Positions 29,913-41,091 of a stretch of DNA of 63,604 bases are shown here, piece by piece. The notes beneath the pieces were generated by a model. It was not told where the DNA came from. It saw only the letters and a program-made list of their open reading frames with translations, and ran no database searches. The first letter of the stretch is position 1, and every line of letters begins with the position of its first letter. Source of the DNA: Mycobacterium asiaticum (lineage in GTDB: Bacteria; Actinomycetota; Actinomycetes; Mycobacteriales; Mycobacteriaceae); assembly GCF_001673365.1 (NCBI RefSeq), contig NZ_LZLS01000033.1, positions 1-63,604 on the forward strand. The letters run 5' to 3'. The translations under genes and the position numbers were made by a program.

Positions 29913-30626
29913 CTACAGTTTGGCGACCTTGCCTGCGATCTGGTTGGCAATGTCGATGGCCGATGTGCCGGTTTCGTTATAGGCGCACGTCACGACGTCT
30001 ATGGACAGGTTGTTGCGCACGGTTAACGCACGCTGGCAGGTCCAACCGTCGCCGCCTTCCTGAACCTGCGAGCTACTGAGCATGCCGTTTTCGTTGTGGA
30101 CGTCACCGACCGACCAGATCGTGTCGGGCTGTCCCGCGCTGACGTCGTTGAAGCGACGGTTGGAGCAGGATTTCCAGTCCTGCACCTGGGAGTTGTAGAA
30201 GTTGGCGGCGTCCTGGGCGTTGGGGAAAGCCACGACCGCCTGAATGGTGTAGTGCTTGCGCTTCTTGGAGTCATCAATACTGTCGTCGAGGCGTTGCCCG
30301 CGCATCGCGGTCCACCCGGTGCCGGCATAGACCTTGTCTTGTGCCGCGCCGTCCACGGCCAGACAGTTCTTGTCGGCCACGTTCTTGCTCCAGTCCCACA
30401 TCGCCTTGGCGTTGAACCAGACCTTCATCGACGTCGCACCCATCGCGCTGTTGATCTGGCTGGTATCGAGCATCAAACCGTCGAGCGCACTGACCGCGAT
30501 GGGCGTCTGGTTGGCCAGCCCCGCCTTCTCGCCGGCCACCGCGGTGCCATTGATGACGTCGTCGCAACCGGCGACCAGCGTGCACGCACTGACCAGTGTG
30601 GCCAGCGCGGCGATCTGCAAGCGCAC
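29913..30626 (-). CDS. lppH: Lipoprotein LppH with PknH-type sensor domain
   Basis: A 237-residue lipoprotein (lipobox LVAGC at the end of a signal peptide) followed by a domain like the extracellular sensor of the kinase PknH. Four cysteines (KNCLAV, KSCSNR, WTCQRA, VTCAYN) are placed as in that family and probably form two disulfides. Ligand unknown. It matches Rv3576. Stop lies directly beside the 58-bp repeats; the start is divergent from the LacI-family gene. Confidence 0.9.
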   Translation of the reverse strand: MRLQIAALATLVSACTLVAGCDDVINGTAVAGEKAGLANQTPIAVSALDGLMLDTSQINSAMGATSMKVWFNAKAMWDWSKNVADKNCLAVDGAAQDKVYAGTGWTAMRGQRLDDSIDDSKKRKHYTIQAVVAFPNAQDAANFYNSQVQDWKSCSNRRFNDVSAGQPDTIWSVGDVHNENGMLSSSQVQEGGDGWTCQRALTVRNNLSIDVVTCAYNETGTSAIDIANQIAGKVAKL

Positions 30627-30749
30627 TTCTTCCCCTCCCCGGTCCCCGCGAGCACTAGTCGCGAGCGCCTACCCAGCTTAGTAGCTGCCGCCGTCAAAAT
30701 GGAGCGCTTAGCGGCGCCGAGCAACCGGACGGTGCGCGAGAGCTACTAA

Positions 30750-30763
30750 TGAAACCGTCCATT
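30750..30763. promoter_or_regulatory. Possible LacI-family operator
   Basis: TGAAACCGTCCATT, upstream of the LacI-type gene, has one perfect half-site of the general LacI-family operator (TGAAACCG) but a poor second half. It may be an autoregulatory site; weak evidence. Confidence 0.25.
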
Positions 30764-30800
30764 ACAAAGTCGGGGCGCGCGCCCGGTAGCCTCACCGAAC

Positions 30801-31880
30801 GTGAGTCCCACACCGCGCAGGCGGGCGACTCTGGCGTCGTTGGCCGCCGAGCTCAAGGTGTCGCGCACCACGATCTCGAACGCCTTCAACCGACCGGATC
30901 AGCTCTCCCCAGAACTCCGTCAGCGGGTGCTCGACACCGCCAAGCGGTTGGGCTATGCGGGTCCCGACCCGGTGGCGCGGTCGTTGCGCACCCGCAAGGC
31001 CGGCGCCGTCGGACTGGTGATGACCGAGGCGCTGACCTATTCGTTCAGCGACCCGGCTGCGCGGGATTTCGTTGCGGGACTTGCGCAGTCGTGTGAGGAA
31101 CTGGGGCAGGGCCTGTTGTTGGTGGCCGTCGGTCCGGGGCGCAGCGTCGAGGACGGCACCTCGGCGATATTGGGTGCCGGGGTGGACGGGTTCGTGGTCT
31201 ACTCGGTGCGCGACGACGACCCGTACCTGCAGGTGGTGCTGCAAAGGCGGTTGCCGGTAGTGGTCGTCGACCAGCCCGTCGGGCTGGCGGGCGTTTCCCG
31301 GGTGGGCATCGACGACCGCGCGGCGATGCGCGAGTTGGCCGAGTATGTCTTGGGACTCGGGCACCGCGAGATCGGTTTGCTGACAATGCGTCTGGGCCGG
31401 GACCGGCGGCAGGGCCTGGTGGAAGCCGAGCGGCTAAAGTCGCCGACCTTCGACGTACAGCGCGAACGCATCATCGGCGTCTGGGAAGCCATGACGGCGG
31501 CCGGCATCGACCCAGCTTCGCTGACCGTCGTGGAAAGCTACGAGCACCTGCCGACCTCGGGCGGCGATGCCGCCAAGGTGGCGCTCGATGCCAATCCACG
31601 AATCACCGCGCTGCTGTGCACCGCGGATATTCTCGCCCTGTCGGCGATGGATTACCTACGCGCACACGGCATTTACGTGCCGGGTCAGCTGACGGTCACC
31701 GGGTTCGACGGCGTCGAGGACGCGATCGGCCGCGGTTTGACGACGGTGGCGCAGCCCAGCTTGCAGAAGGGTCGGCGCGCAGGCGAGCTAGTGCTCAAGC
31801 CGCCGCGCAACGGTCTGCCGGTGGTCGAATTGCTAGATACCGAGCTCATCCGTGGACGCACCTCCGGACCCCCGGCTTGA
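30801..31880 (+). CDS. LacI-family transcriptional regulator (Rv3575c-like)
   Basis: A 359-residue repressor with the N-terminal LacI helix-turn-helix (ATLASLAAELKVSRTTISNAFN) and hinge (LGYAGPDPVARSL), followed by a periplasmic-binding-protein-like effector domain (AVGLVMTEAL..., GVDGFVVYSV, VTGFDGVEDA). The effector is unknown, probably a sugar or related small molecule. GTG 30801 starts MSPTPRRRAT. No sugar transporter is adjacent. Confidence 0.92.
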   Translation: MSPTPRRRATLASLAAELKVSRTTISNAFNRPDQLSPELRQRVLDTAKRLGYAGPDPVARSLRTRKAGAVGLVMTEALTYSFSDPAARDFVAGLAQSCEELGQGLLLVAVGPGRSVEDGTSAILGAGVDGFVVYSVRDDDPYLQVVLQRRLPVVVVDQPVGLAGVSRVGIDDRAAMRELAEYVLGLGHREIGLLTMRLGRDRRQGLVEAERLKSPTFDVQRERIIGVWEAMTAAGIDPASLTVVESYEHLPTSGGDAAKVALDANPRITALLCTADILALSAMDYLRAHGIYVPGQLTVTGFDGVEDAIGRGLTTVAQPSLQKGRRAGELVLKPPRNGLPVVELLDTELIRGRTSGPPA

Positions 31881-31888
31881 ACTCCCGT

Positions 31889-31948
31889 CGCGAGCGTAAC
31901 CAGGCTACGAAAAACCGGCGCTCCGATCGCAGTGGCGTTACGCTCGCG
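31889..31948. repeat. 60-bp inverted-repeat element between convergent genes
   Basis: Perfect 12-bp outer arms CGCGAGCGTAAC (31889-31900) and GTTACGCTCGCG (31937-31948), with partial pairing inside. It lies between the convergent LacI-family gene and kstR. Confidence 0.75.
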
Positions 31949-31956
31949 ATCCGCCC

Positions 31957-32556
31957 TCAGGTGGCTGACTGGTCACCGATCAGCAGTCGCACGGCCAAAT
32001 CGAGCCGCTTGCTGACGTCGGTGGCCGAGGCGCGACGGGTAAGCCAGGCCAGCAGGTTGGACAGCCACACGTCCGAGATCACCCGCGCGATGTGGTACTG
32101 GTCCTCGGTGGGCTCGCCGTCGCTCATCGCGCGAGCGAACATGCTGTCGATCAGCTTCTCGACCTGGTCCACTTCGCTGGCCGCCGAAGCGTCGGCGAAC
32201 ACGTAGGCGCGCGTCATCGCCTCGGTCAGCAGCGGGTTGCGCTGCATCGCGCGGTTGAGCTTGCCGACCATAAAGTTCAGCCGTTGAAACGGGGTGCCGC
32301 CCGCCACTGCCGAACGGTCGGTCTTGGCATCGATACGGCTGAACTCCCGGCCCAGCGCCGACACCAGCAGGTGCACTTTGGACGGGAAATAGCGATAGAG
32401 CGTGCCCACCGCAACGTCGGCGCGGTCGGCTACGGCACGCATCTGAACTGCCTCGTAGCCGCCTTTGGACGCGATGGCCATGGTGGCGTCCAGGATGCGC
32501 TTGCGACGCTCGCGCTGTGCCTTCGACCCCAACTCAGACTCAGCCAGTACTGCCAT
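31957..32556 (-). CDS. kstR: TetR-family cholesterol regulon repressor KstR
   Basis: KstR represses genes for cholesterol uptake and side-chain/ring degradation and is released by 3-oxo-cholestenoyl-CoA-type ligands (established). The 199-residue protein has the TetR helix-turn-helix MRAVADRADVAVGTLYRYFPSK and a helical ligand domain. ATG 32556 (MAVLAESELGSKAQRERR) gives the established length; an in-frame extension of 25 residues upstream is rejected. A KstR-type operator lies 150 bp upstream in the region shared with fadE34, consistent with autoregulation. Confidence 0.97.
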   Translation of the reverse strand: MAVLAESELGSKAQRERRKRILDATMAIASKGGYEAVQMRAVADRADVAVGTLYRYFPSKVHLLVSALGREFSRIDAKTDRSAVAGGTPFQRLNFMVGKLNRAMQRNPLLTEAMTRAYVFADASAASEVDQVEKLIDSMFARAMSDGEPTEDQYHIARVISDVWLSNLLAWLTRRASATDVSKRLDLAVRLLIGDQSAT

Positions 32557-32704
32557 GTTCAGAACCTCGCGAGGCTGGACATCGGGCGATTCGTCGGCGA
32601 ACGGTACGCATTCTGCGCGTAAATCTCGCACCTCCCCGCAACTGGCAACACCGGCGTGTACTGCTTCGATAACCGTCGACTTGACGGTTGATTGTTCCCA
32701 CTAT

Positions 32705-32718
32705 TAGAACACGTTCTA
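32705..32718. promoter_or_regulatory. KstR operator, kstR-fadE34 region
   Basis: TAGAACACGTTCTA is a perfect palindrome fitting the KstR consensus TnnAACnnGTTnnA. It is 54 nt before fadE34. Confidence 0.85.
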
Positions 32719-32771
32719 GTGTGGACGAAAGATTACTTGGCATGTGAATTTGACGACGTGGAGGACTGCTC

Positions 32772-34883
32772 GTGGTAGCGACCGTCACCGATGAACAGTC
32801 TGCGGCGCGCGAGTTGGTGCGCGATTGGGCGCGCAGCGCGGCCTCGGGGGAAACCGCGTCCGCGGCCGCCCGCGCGGTGGAACAGGGCGATCCGGACGCC
32901 TGGCGACCGGTGTTCGCCGGGCTGGCCGACCTCGGCCTCTTCGGTGTCGCGGTCTCCGAAGACGACGGCGGCGCCGGCGGCAGCATCAGCGACCTCTGCG
33001 CGATGGTCGAGGAGGCCGCCAAGGCGCTGGTTCCGGGTCCGGTAGCAACCACCGCGCTGGCCACCCTCGTGGTCACCGACCCGGAGCTGCTGGCCGCACT
33101 GGTCAGCGGTCAACGATTCGCCGGGCTGGCACTAGACGGCGAAGTGCGGTTCGACGGCCAGGTGGTGTCGGGCACCGTGCCCTGGGCGCTGGGTGCGGCC
33201 AGTGGCGGTGTCCTGCTGGTGCCCGCCGACGGCAAATGGCTGGTTGTCGACCTGGACGGCGAGGGGGTGACGCTCGAGGCGCTGCAAGCCGCCGACTTCT
33301 CCCGGCCGTTGGCGCGGGTGGTGCTGTCGTCGGTGCCGGCTATGCCGCTGGAGAAGCCTTCCGTGACCGACCTGGCGGCGACGCTGCTGGCCGCCGAGGC
33401 CGCCGGCATCACCCGTTATGCCCTGGAAACCGCTGTCGCCTACGCCAAGGTGCGCGAGCAGTTCGGCAAGCCGATCGGCAGCTTCCAGGCCATCAAGCAC
33501 CTGTGTGCGCAAATGCTCTGCCGGGCCGAGCAGGCCGAGGTGGCCGCCGCCGATGCTGCCCTGGCGGCCGCCGACGTTGACGCCGAGCAGTTCGCCATCG
33601 CGGCGGCCCTGGCCGCCAGCGTCTGCATCGCGACGGCCAAAGCCAACGTCAAAGACTGCATCCAGGTGCTCGGGGGGATCGGTTGCACCTGGGAACACGA
33701 CGCGCACCTGTACCTGCGCCGCGCGCACAGCATCGGTCGCTTCCTTGGTGGTCCGGAGCGCTGGCTGCGCCGGGTCGCCGCGCTGACTCAGGACGGGGTA
33801 CGGCGCAAGTTGTCGATCGATCTGAGCGAGGTCGAGGTGCAACGGCCCGAGATCGCCGCGGCCGTCGCGGAAGTGGCCGCATTGTCGGCCGAGAAGCGAC
33901 AGGTGGCTTTGGCCGAGGCCGGCCTGCAGGCACCGCACTGGCCGGCGCCGCACGGTCGCGGCGCGGGGCCCGGCGAGCAACTGCTGATCGATCAGGAGAT
34001 GGCCGCGGCCGGTATCGAGCGACCGGACCTGGTCATCGGTTGGTGGGCGGCGCCCACCATCCTCGAACACGGCACGCCCGAACAGATCGAGCGCTTCGTG
34101 CCCGCCACACTTCGCGGTGAATTCCTTTGGTGTCAGCTGTTTTCCGAGCCGGGCGCCGGTTCGGACCTGGCCTCGCTGCGCACCAAGGCGGTGCGCGGGG
34201 ACGGCGGCTGGCTGCTAACCGGTCAGAAGGTGTGGACATCGGCGGCACACAAGGCGGCCTGGGGTGTGTGCCTGGCCCGGACGGATCCCGACGCGCCGAA
34301 GCATAAGGGGATCACCTACTTCCTGATCGACATGAAATCGCCGGGCATCGAAATTCGGCCGCTGCGTGAAATCACCGGCGACTCACTGTTCAACGAGGTT
34401 TTCCTGGACAACGTGTTCGTCCCCGACGAGATGGTGGTCGGAACGGTGAACGACGGTTGGCGGCTGGCTCGCACCACGCTGGCCAACGAGCGGATCGCGA
34501 TGGCCAGCGGCACCGCGTTGGGCAACCCGATGGAGGAGCTGCTCAGGGTGCTGGGCGAGCTCGATCTTGATGTCGCCCAACAGGACAGGCTGGCCGATCT
34601 CATCCTGCTGGCGCAGACCGGTGCGCTGCTCGACCAGCGCATCGCGGTGCTGGCCGTCGGCGGAAAGGATCCCGGCGCTCAATCCAGCGTGCGCAAGCTG
34701 ATCGGCGTGCGGTACCGGCAGCAGCTGGCCGAGTTCATGATGGACGTCTCCGAAGGTGGTGGACTGGTCCATAATCGCGCCGTGTTCGACTTCCTCAACA
34801 CTCGTTGTCTGACCATCGCCGGGGGTACCGAGCAGATCTTGCTGACCGTCGCCGCCGAACGGTTGCTGGGCCTGCCGCGCTGA
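32772..34883 (+). CDS. fadE34: Two-domain acyl-CoA dehydrogenase FadE34 (ChsE3)
   Basis: A 703-residue fusion of two acyl-CoA dehydrogenase folds. The N-terminal half (about 1-340) is a degenerate copy; the C-terminal half carries the FAD-binding and catalytic features (WCQLFSEPGAGSDLASL, LTGQKVWTSAAHKA, IAGGTEQILLTVAAERLLGLPR). In M. tuberculosis ChsE3 oxidises the five-carbon side-chain CoA thioester of cholesterol (established). GTG 32772 follows GTGGAGGAC. Controlled by the KstR operator upstream. Confidence 0.94.
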   Translation: MVATVTDEQSAARELVRDWARSAASGETASAAARAVEQGDPDAWRPVFAGLADLGLFGVAVSEDDGGAGGSISDLCAMVEEAAKALVPGPVATTALATLVVTDPELLAALVSGQRFAGLALDGEVRFDGQVVSGTVPWALGAASGGVLLVPADGKWLVVDLDGEGVTLEALQAADFSRPLARVVLSSVPAMPLEKPSVTDLAATLLAAEAAGITRYALETAVAYAKVREQFGKPIGSFQAIKHLCAQMLCRAEQAEVAAADAALAAADVDAEQFAIAAALAASVCIATAKANVKDCIQVLGGIGCTWEHDAHLYLRRAHSIGRFLGGPERWLRRVAALTQDGVRRKLSIDLSEVEVQRPEIAAAVAEVAALSAEKRQVALAEAGLQAPHWPAPHGRGAGPGEQLLIDQEMAAAGIERPDLVIGWWAAPTILEHGTPEQIERFVPATLRGEFLWCQLFSEPGAGSDLASLRTKAVRGDGGWLLTGQKVWTSAAHKAAWGVCLARTDPDAPKHKGITYFLIDMKSPGIEIRPLREITGDSLFNEVFLDNVFVPDEMVVGTVNDGWRLARTTLANERIAMASGTALGNPMEELLRVLGELDLDVAQQDRLADLILLAQTGALLDQRIAVLAVGGKDPGAQSSVRKLIGVRYRQQLAEFMMDVSEGGGLVHNRAVFDFLNTRCLTIAGGTEQILLTVAAERLLGLPR

Positions 34884-34895
34884 TCTTCCCCGCAG

Positions 34896-34957
34896 CCGCG
34901 AATGTAACCGCACCGCGAAAATCCGCGTGTGAAATCGCAGCCTGGTTACGCTCGCGG
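34896..34957. repeat. 62-bp imperfect inverted repeat after fadE34
   Basis: Arms 34896-34918 and 34935-34957 share CCGCGA...GTAACC and its complement with about six mismatches. It belongs to the same family as the elements at 14904, 22597 and 31889 and again lies between convergent genes. Confidence 0.6.
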
Positions 34958-34985
34958 GAAGGCGGGAAGGCGGGAAGGCGGGAAG
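34954..34985 (+). repeat. Four 8-bp repeats GCGGGAAG
   Basis: Perfect tandem units that overlap the hairpin end and stop one base before the stop codon of the minus-strand gene at 34987. Likely replication slippage. Confidence 0.8.
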
Positions 34986-34986
34986 G

Positions 34987-35514
34987 CTAGACGATCGGCG
35001 TCTGGGCGCAGGTGCTGGGCGAGGTGAGGTTCACCCCGGGGTAGACCACCTGGATGTGCGTGCACACGAAAAGCAGGGTGTTCGCCGTCATCGGTTGTCC
35101 GGTGTTCCAGCTCGTCGAGTTGATTACGCCGGTCGTCTGGTATTTGTCCGGTGGGCCCTCGCCGAAGTACTGGGTGGTGATCGTGTCGACGCCGCCCTCT
35201 TTGAACACCCGCTCGAATTGACTGGTGGCGTGCGCGTCCAAGTACGCCAGACGGTTGTTCGACCGGATCTCGGTGGTCTGCCGCGCCCAAAGTCCGGGCG
35301 GGAAGCCGGCCGGGCCGTCGGGCGTGCGCAGGTTAGCGCCCGCGACGAAGTCGCATGTGCCGCCGCCGTGGCAATTGACGAACGAGTGCGTCTCGATCTG
35401 CGTCGCCTCGTCGACCGGGAACAGCGTGGTGGCGGCGTTGTCACCGGCCGCCGCGGTAGGTGCGGCCAATAACGCCAGTAGCAGTCCACTCACCGCAATA
35501 GCCAGCCGCCTCAT
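34987..35514 (-). CDS. Small secreted protein of unknown function (Rv3572-like)
   Basis: 175 residues with a Sec signal peptide (MRRLAIAVSGLLLALLAAPTAAAG) and a mature part holding four cysteines (VNCHGGGTCDF, FVCTHI, STCAQT) likely in disulfides. No known domain recognised. It lies 31 bp downstream of kshB on the same strand and may be co-transcribed with it under KstR control; whether it has a role in steroid metabolism is unknown. Confidence 0.85.
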   Translation of the reverse strand: MRRLAIAVSGLLLALLAAPTAAAGDNAATTLFPVDEATQIETHSFVNCHGGGTCDFVAGANLRTPDGPAGFPPGLWARQTTEIRSNNRLAYLDAHATSQFERVFKEGGVDTITTQYFGEGPPDKYQTTGVINSTSWNTGQPMTANTLLFVCTHIQVVYPGVNLTSPSTCAQTPIV

Positions 35515-35545
35515 CTGCTTTCCCTTCCCGCTGAATCGCCGCCGA

Positions 35546-36631
35546 CTACTCGTCGTAGGTCACCTCTACCGAATCAGATTCCGGGTGAGATTGACAGGCC
35601 AAAATCAACCCCTCGTCGAGGTCGTCCTGCTCAAGCACATCGTTGACCTCCATGCTGACTTTGCCGCTACGCAGTGTGCACGCGCACGCTCCGCAGTGGC
35701 CCTCCCGACACGAGAAGGGCGCGTCGAGACCTTTGGCCAGCAAAACGTCGAGAAGCTTCGCGTTGCGTGGCCATGAAACGGTATGAGTTTCACCGTCCAG
35801 TTCCACCACCGCGGTGGCCGGTTCTTCGTCCCCGTCGGCGCTGTCGTCGACCGTCACCGCCGCGAAGGGGTCGGACTCGAGTGACTTGAACACTTCGATG
35901 TGCACTTGCTGAGCAGGAACTTTCAACGTTTCCAGCGCGACTCGTGCCGCCTCCATAAACGGGCCGGGTCCGCAGATGAACGCCGGACGGCCGGTGAAAG
36001 GCGCTGCCAAATTCGCTAGCGCGGCAGCGCTGGGCAGCCCCTGCAGCGATTCGAGCCAGTGCAGCACCGTGAGTCGGTCGGGATATTTGGCGGCCAACTC
36101 TCGTAGCGCGTCGCGGAAGATCACTGAACGGTCGTCACGGTTGGCGTAGACCAACGTCACCTGCCCGGTGCCTTCGGACAGCGCCGACTTGCAGATGGAC
36201 ATGATCGGGGTGATCCCGCTGCCGGCCGCCAGTAGCAGGAAGTCGTCATCCAGCGTCTTGGGCACGAAGGTGCCCGACGGGGCGAGGAGGTGGATGCGCA
36301 TTCCCTTGTGCGCGTTGTCGCACAGCCAGTTGGATGCGTACCCGTCCGCGGTGCGCTTGACGGTGACGGTCAGTGCGTCGTCGGTGAACGGCGAGCTGCA
36401 CAGCGAGTAGCAGCGGGCCACCGAACCGGTGCGCTCGCTGGGCACCCGTAGCGTGAGGAACTGCCCGGGCGCGTAACGCAACCTCTCGGCAGGTACTGAC
36501 GCGTCGGGCGGTGCCTGGAACACCAGCGACCGCGCGTCGTCGGTTTCGGCGACCACCTCGGCGATCTGCAACTCCAGCACATGGTCGCCGAGCGGCTCGT
36601 CGGGGATGTCCCCAGGAATATCCGCTGTCAC
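35546..36631 (-). CDS. kshB: 3-ketosteroid 9alpha-hydroxylase reductase KshB
   Basis: Electron-transfer partner of KshA, which opens steroid ring B. The 361-residue protein has an FAD/NAD reductase module (ARCYSLCSSP flavin motif; LLLAAGSGITPIMSICKSAL for NAD) and a C-terminal plant-type 2Fe-2S domain with C308-x4-C313-x2-C316-x29-C346 (CREGHCGAC ... LACQ). ATG 36631. Two KstR-type operators lie between it and hsaA. kshA itself is not in the window. Confidence 0.96.
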   Translation of the reverse strand: MTADIPGDIPDEPLGDHVLELQIAEVVAETDDARSLVFQAPPDASVPAERLRYAPGQFLTLRVPSERTGSVARCYSLCSSPFTDDALTVTVKRTADGYASNWLCDNAHKGMRIHLLAPSGTFVPKTLDDDFLLLAAGSGITPIMSICKSALSEGTGQVTLVYANRDDRSVIFRDALRELAAKYPDRLTVLHWLESLQGLPSAAALANLAAPFTGRPAFICGPGPFMEAARVALETLKVPAQQVHIEVFKSLESDPFAAVTVDDSADGDEEPATAVVELDGETHTVSWPRNAKLLDVLLAKGLDAPFSCREGHCGACACTLRSGKVSMEVNDVLEQDDLDEGLILACQSHPESDSVEVTYDE

Positions 36632-36656
36632 GACCTGCCCTTCCTTCGGTATGAAC

Positions 36657-36670
36657 TAGAACATGTTATA
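36657..36670. promoter_or_regulatory. KstR operator near kshB
   Basis: TAGAACATGTTATA fits TnnAACnnGTTnnA exactly; 26 nt from the kshB ATG. Confidence 0.8.
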
Positions 36671-36724
36671 GAAAAGCCGATATGTACCGCTACCAGCCGC
36701 AGGAATACCCTGCTCGACACAAAT

Positions 36725-36738
36725 CGGAACGTGTTCTA
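36725..36738. promoter_or_regulatory. Second KstR operator, near hsaA
   Basis: CGGAACGTGTTCTA matches the core AACnnGTT and all consensus bases but the first T. It lies 65 nt before hsaA. Confidence 0.65.
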
Positions 36739-36802
36739 GTCTTTGTTTAAGTCGAAATCGGTTCTCGCTAGCTCTGTCCGCTCTCCCAGGAGGCAAACGT
36801 AA

Positions 36803-39764
<2,962 letters not shown>

Positions 39765-39766
39765 CA

Positions 39767-40333
39767 GTGGCCGCAGCGCCGATCGATCCGCGCGCGTTCC
39801 GCAGCGTGCTCGGCCAGTTCTGCACGGGGATCACCATCATTACCACGGTGCATGACGGCGTGCCGATCGGCTTTGCCTGCCAGTCGTTCGCGGCACTGTC
39901 GCTGGATCCGCCACTGGTGCTGTTCTGTCCGACCAAGGTCTCCCGGTCCTGGCAGGCGATCGAGGCCAGTGGGCGCTTCGCTGTCAACGTACTGACCGAG
40001 AGTCAGAAGCACGTCTCGGCGCGTTTCGGATCCAAGGAGCCGGACAAGTTCGCCGGAATCGATTGGCACCCTTCGGAACTCGGATCACCGATCATCGACG
40101 GGTCATTGGCCTACATCGACTGCACGGTGGCGTCTGTGCACGACGGTGGCGACCACTTCGTGGTGTTCGGCGCGGTCAGCTCGCTCTCGGAGGTACCCAA
40201 GATCAAGCCCCGGCCGCTGCTGTTCTATCGCGGCTCCTATACCGGCATCGAGCCGGACAAGACCACTCCTGCCCAGTGGCGCGACGATCTGGAAGCGTTC
40301 CTGACCACCACCACCGACGACACCTGGCTGTAA
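39767..40333 (+). CDS. hsaB: Flavin reductase HsaB
   Basis: Supplies reduced flavin to HsaA. The 188-residue protein of the flavin reductase-like family has FRSVLGQFCTGITIITT, FACQSFAALSLDPPLVLFCP and the C-terminal LLFYRGSY. GTG 39767 is used; further upstream codons lie inside hsaC. Last gene of the hsaADCB operon; in M. tuberculosis nat follows, here a foreign block begins. Confidence 0.95.
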   Translation: MAAAPIDPRAFRSVLGQFCTGITIITTVHDGVPIGFACQSFAALSLDPPLVLFCPTKVSRSWQAIEASGRFAVNVLTESQKHVSARFGSKEPDKFAGIDWHPSELGSPIIDGSLAYIDCTVASVHDGGDHFVVFGAVSSLSEVPKIKPRPLLFYRGSYTGIEPDKTTPAQWRDDLEAFLTTTTDDTWL

Positions 40334-40340
40334 GCGGATT

Positions 40341-40365
40341 GTCAAATTACTTGACGCCCGGCGTC
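40341..40365. promoter_or_regulatory. AT-rich junction with inverted repeats after hsaB
   Basis: GTCAA-N5-TTGAC (40341-40355) overlaps GACGC-CCG-GCGTC (40353-40365), followed by GAATAAATAAAAAG. It could be an operator or a weak terminator of the hsa operon. The gap 40334-40474 is much AT-richer than the surroundings; TACAAT (40445-40450) and AAGGG (40464-40468) may drive the next gene. Confidence 0.4.
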
Positions 40366-40474
40366 GAATAAATAAAAAGACTGTCAATTATTCGTTCGTA
40401 AAAGTTGTTCCCATTTCTTTGTGGCGGGGCTAACATCTGGCCGATACAATCCCGACCACAGATAAGGGCGACAA

Positions 40475-41083
40475 ATGTCAATTGAAGCGACGGAGTCCCG
40501 GGTCTCCGAGCTCAGAGAGCGCGCGGCAGCCGAAGAAGCCTGGCAATGGATCGTCGACCTGAAAGAACAGGCGAAGTCGAACAGCGCCGCCGCCGAGGCC
40601 GAACTCGACGCGATCTTCCGAAACGGCACCGCGCCCGACAGCTTGGACGGCCCGACCGACGGCATTTTGGTAATGACAACCACCAATCCGGTGGTCGACG
40701 CCGCCGTCCGCTTTGTCACCAATTTGTGGATGCCGTGGCAGGGGAAGCGGTTCGACTTGGCGGCCGGCAGCGGCGATAACCGGATGACCTCGAACGCCAA
40801 GCTTCCATCGAAGTTGCTGTGGCCGCTGTACAAAATGAAGGACGCGGCAGACGGCAAGCTCGCCTTCGACTTCAAGACCTACCGAGACGCCGGCAAGCTT
40901 GACCCGGATGTCCAGGTGATGGTCATCGACTACGCGGACGTCAAGGAGAACCCCTACGTCATCATCCGTAGCATCCGCGACGAACTGGTCGAGGTGGTGC
41001 CGGGCACCTATCTCGGCAAGATCCTGTTCCGGCTGCCCCGCGATCACTACGAGATGATCGGGTTCTTCGCGCTGCGCACCTAG
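40475..41083 (+). CDS. Conserved hypothetical protein next to GMC oxidoreductase
   Basis: I do not recognise a named family with certainty. The 202-residue protein has no signal peptide or membrane helix, a charged helical start (residues 1-50), and a beta-rich core with MPWQGKRFD, NPYVIIRSIRDELVEVVPGTYLGKILFRLP. The WxGK and GTYLGKI segments recall lipocalin-like GXWXG/DUF4334 proteins. Convergent with the GMC gene (8 bp between stops). ATG 40475 has AAGGG upstream. Possibly a lipid-binding partner of the flavoprotein; inference only. Confidence 0.75.
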   Translation: MSIEATESRVSELRERAAAEEAWQWIVDLKEQAKSNSAAAEAELDAIFRNGTAPDSLDGPTDGILVMTTTNPVVDAAVRFVTNLWMPWQGKRFDLAAGSGDNRMTSNAKLPSKLLWPLYKMKDAADGKLAFDFKTYRDAGKLDPDVQVMVIDYADVKENPYVIIRSIRDELVEVVPGTYLGKILFRLPRDHYEMIGFFALRT

Positions 41084-41091
41084 CGTGTCGG

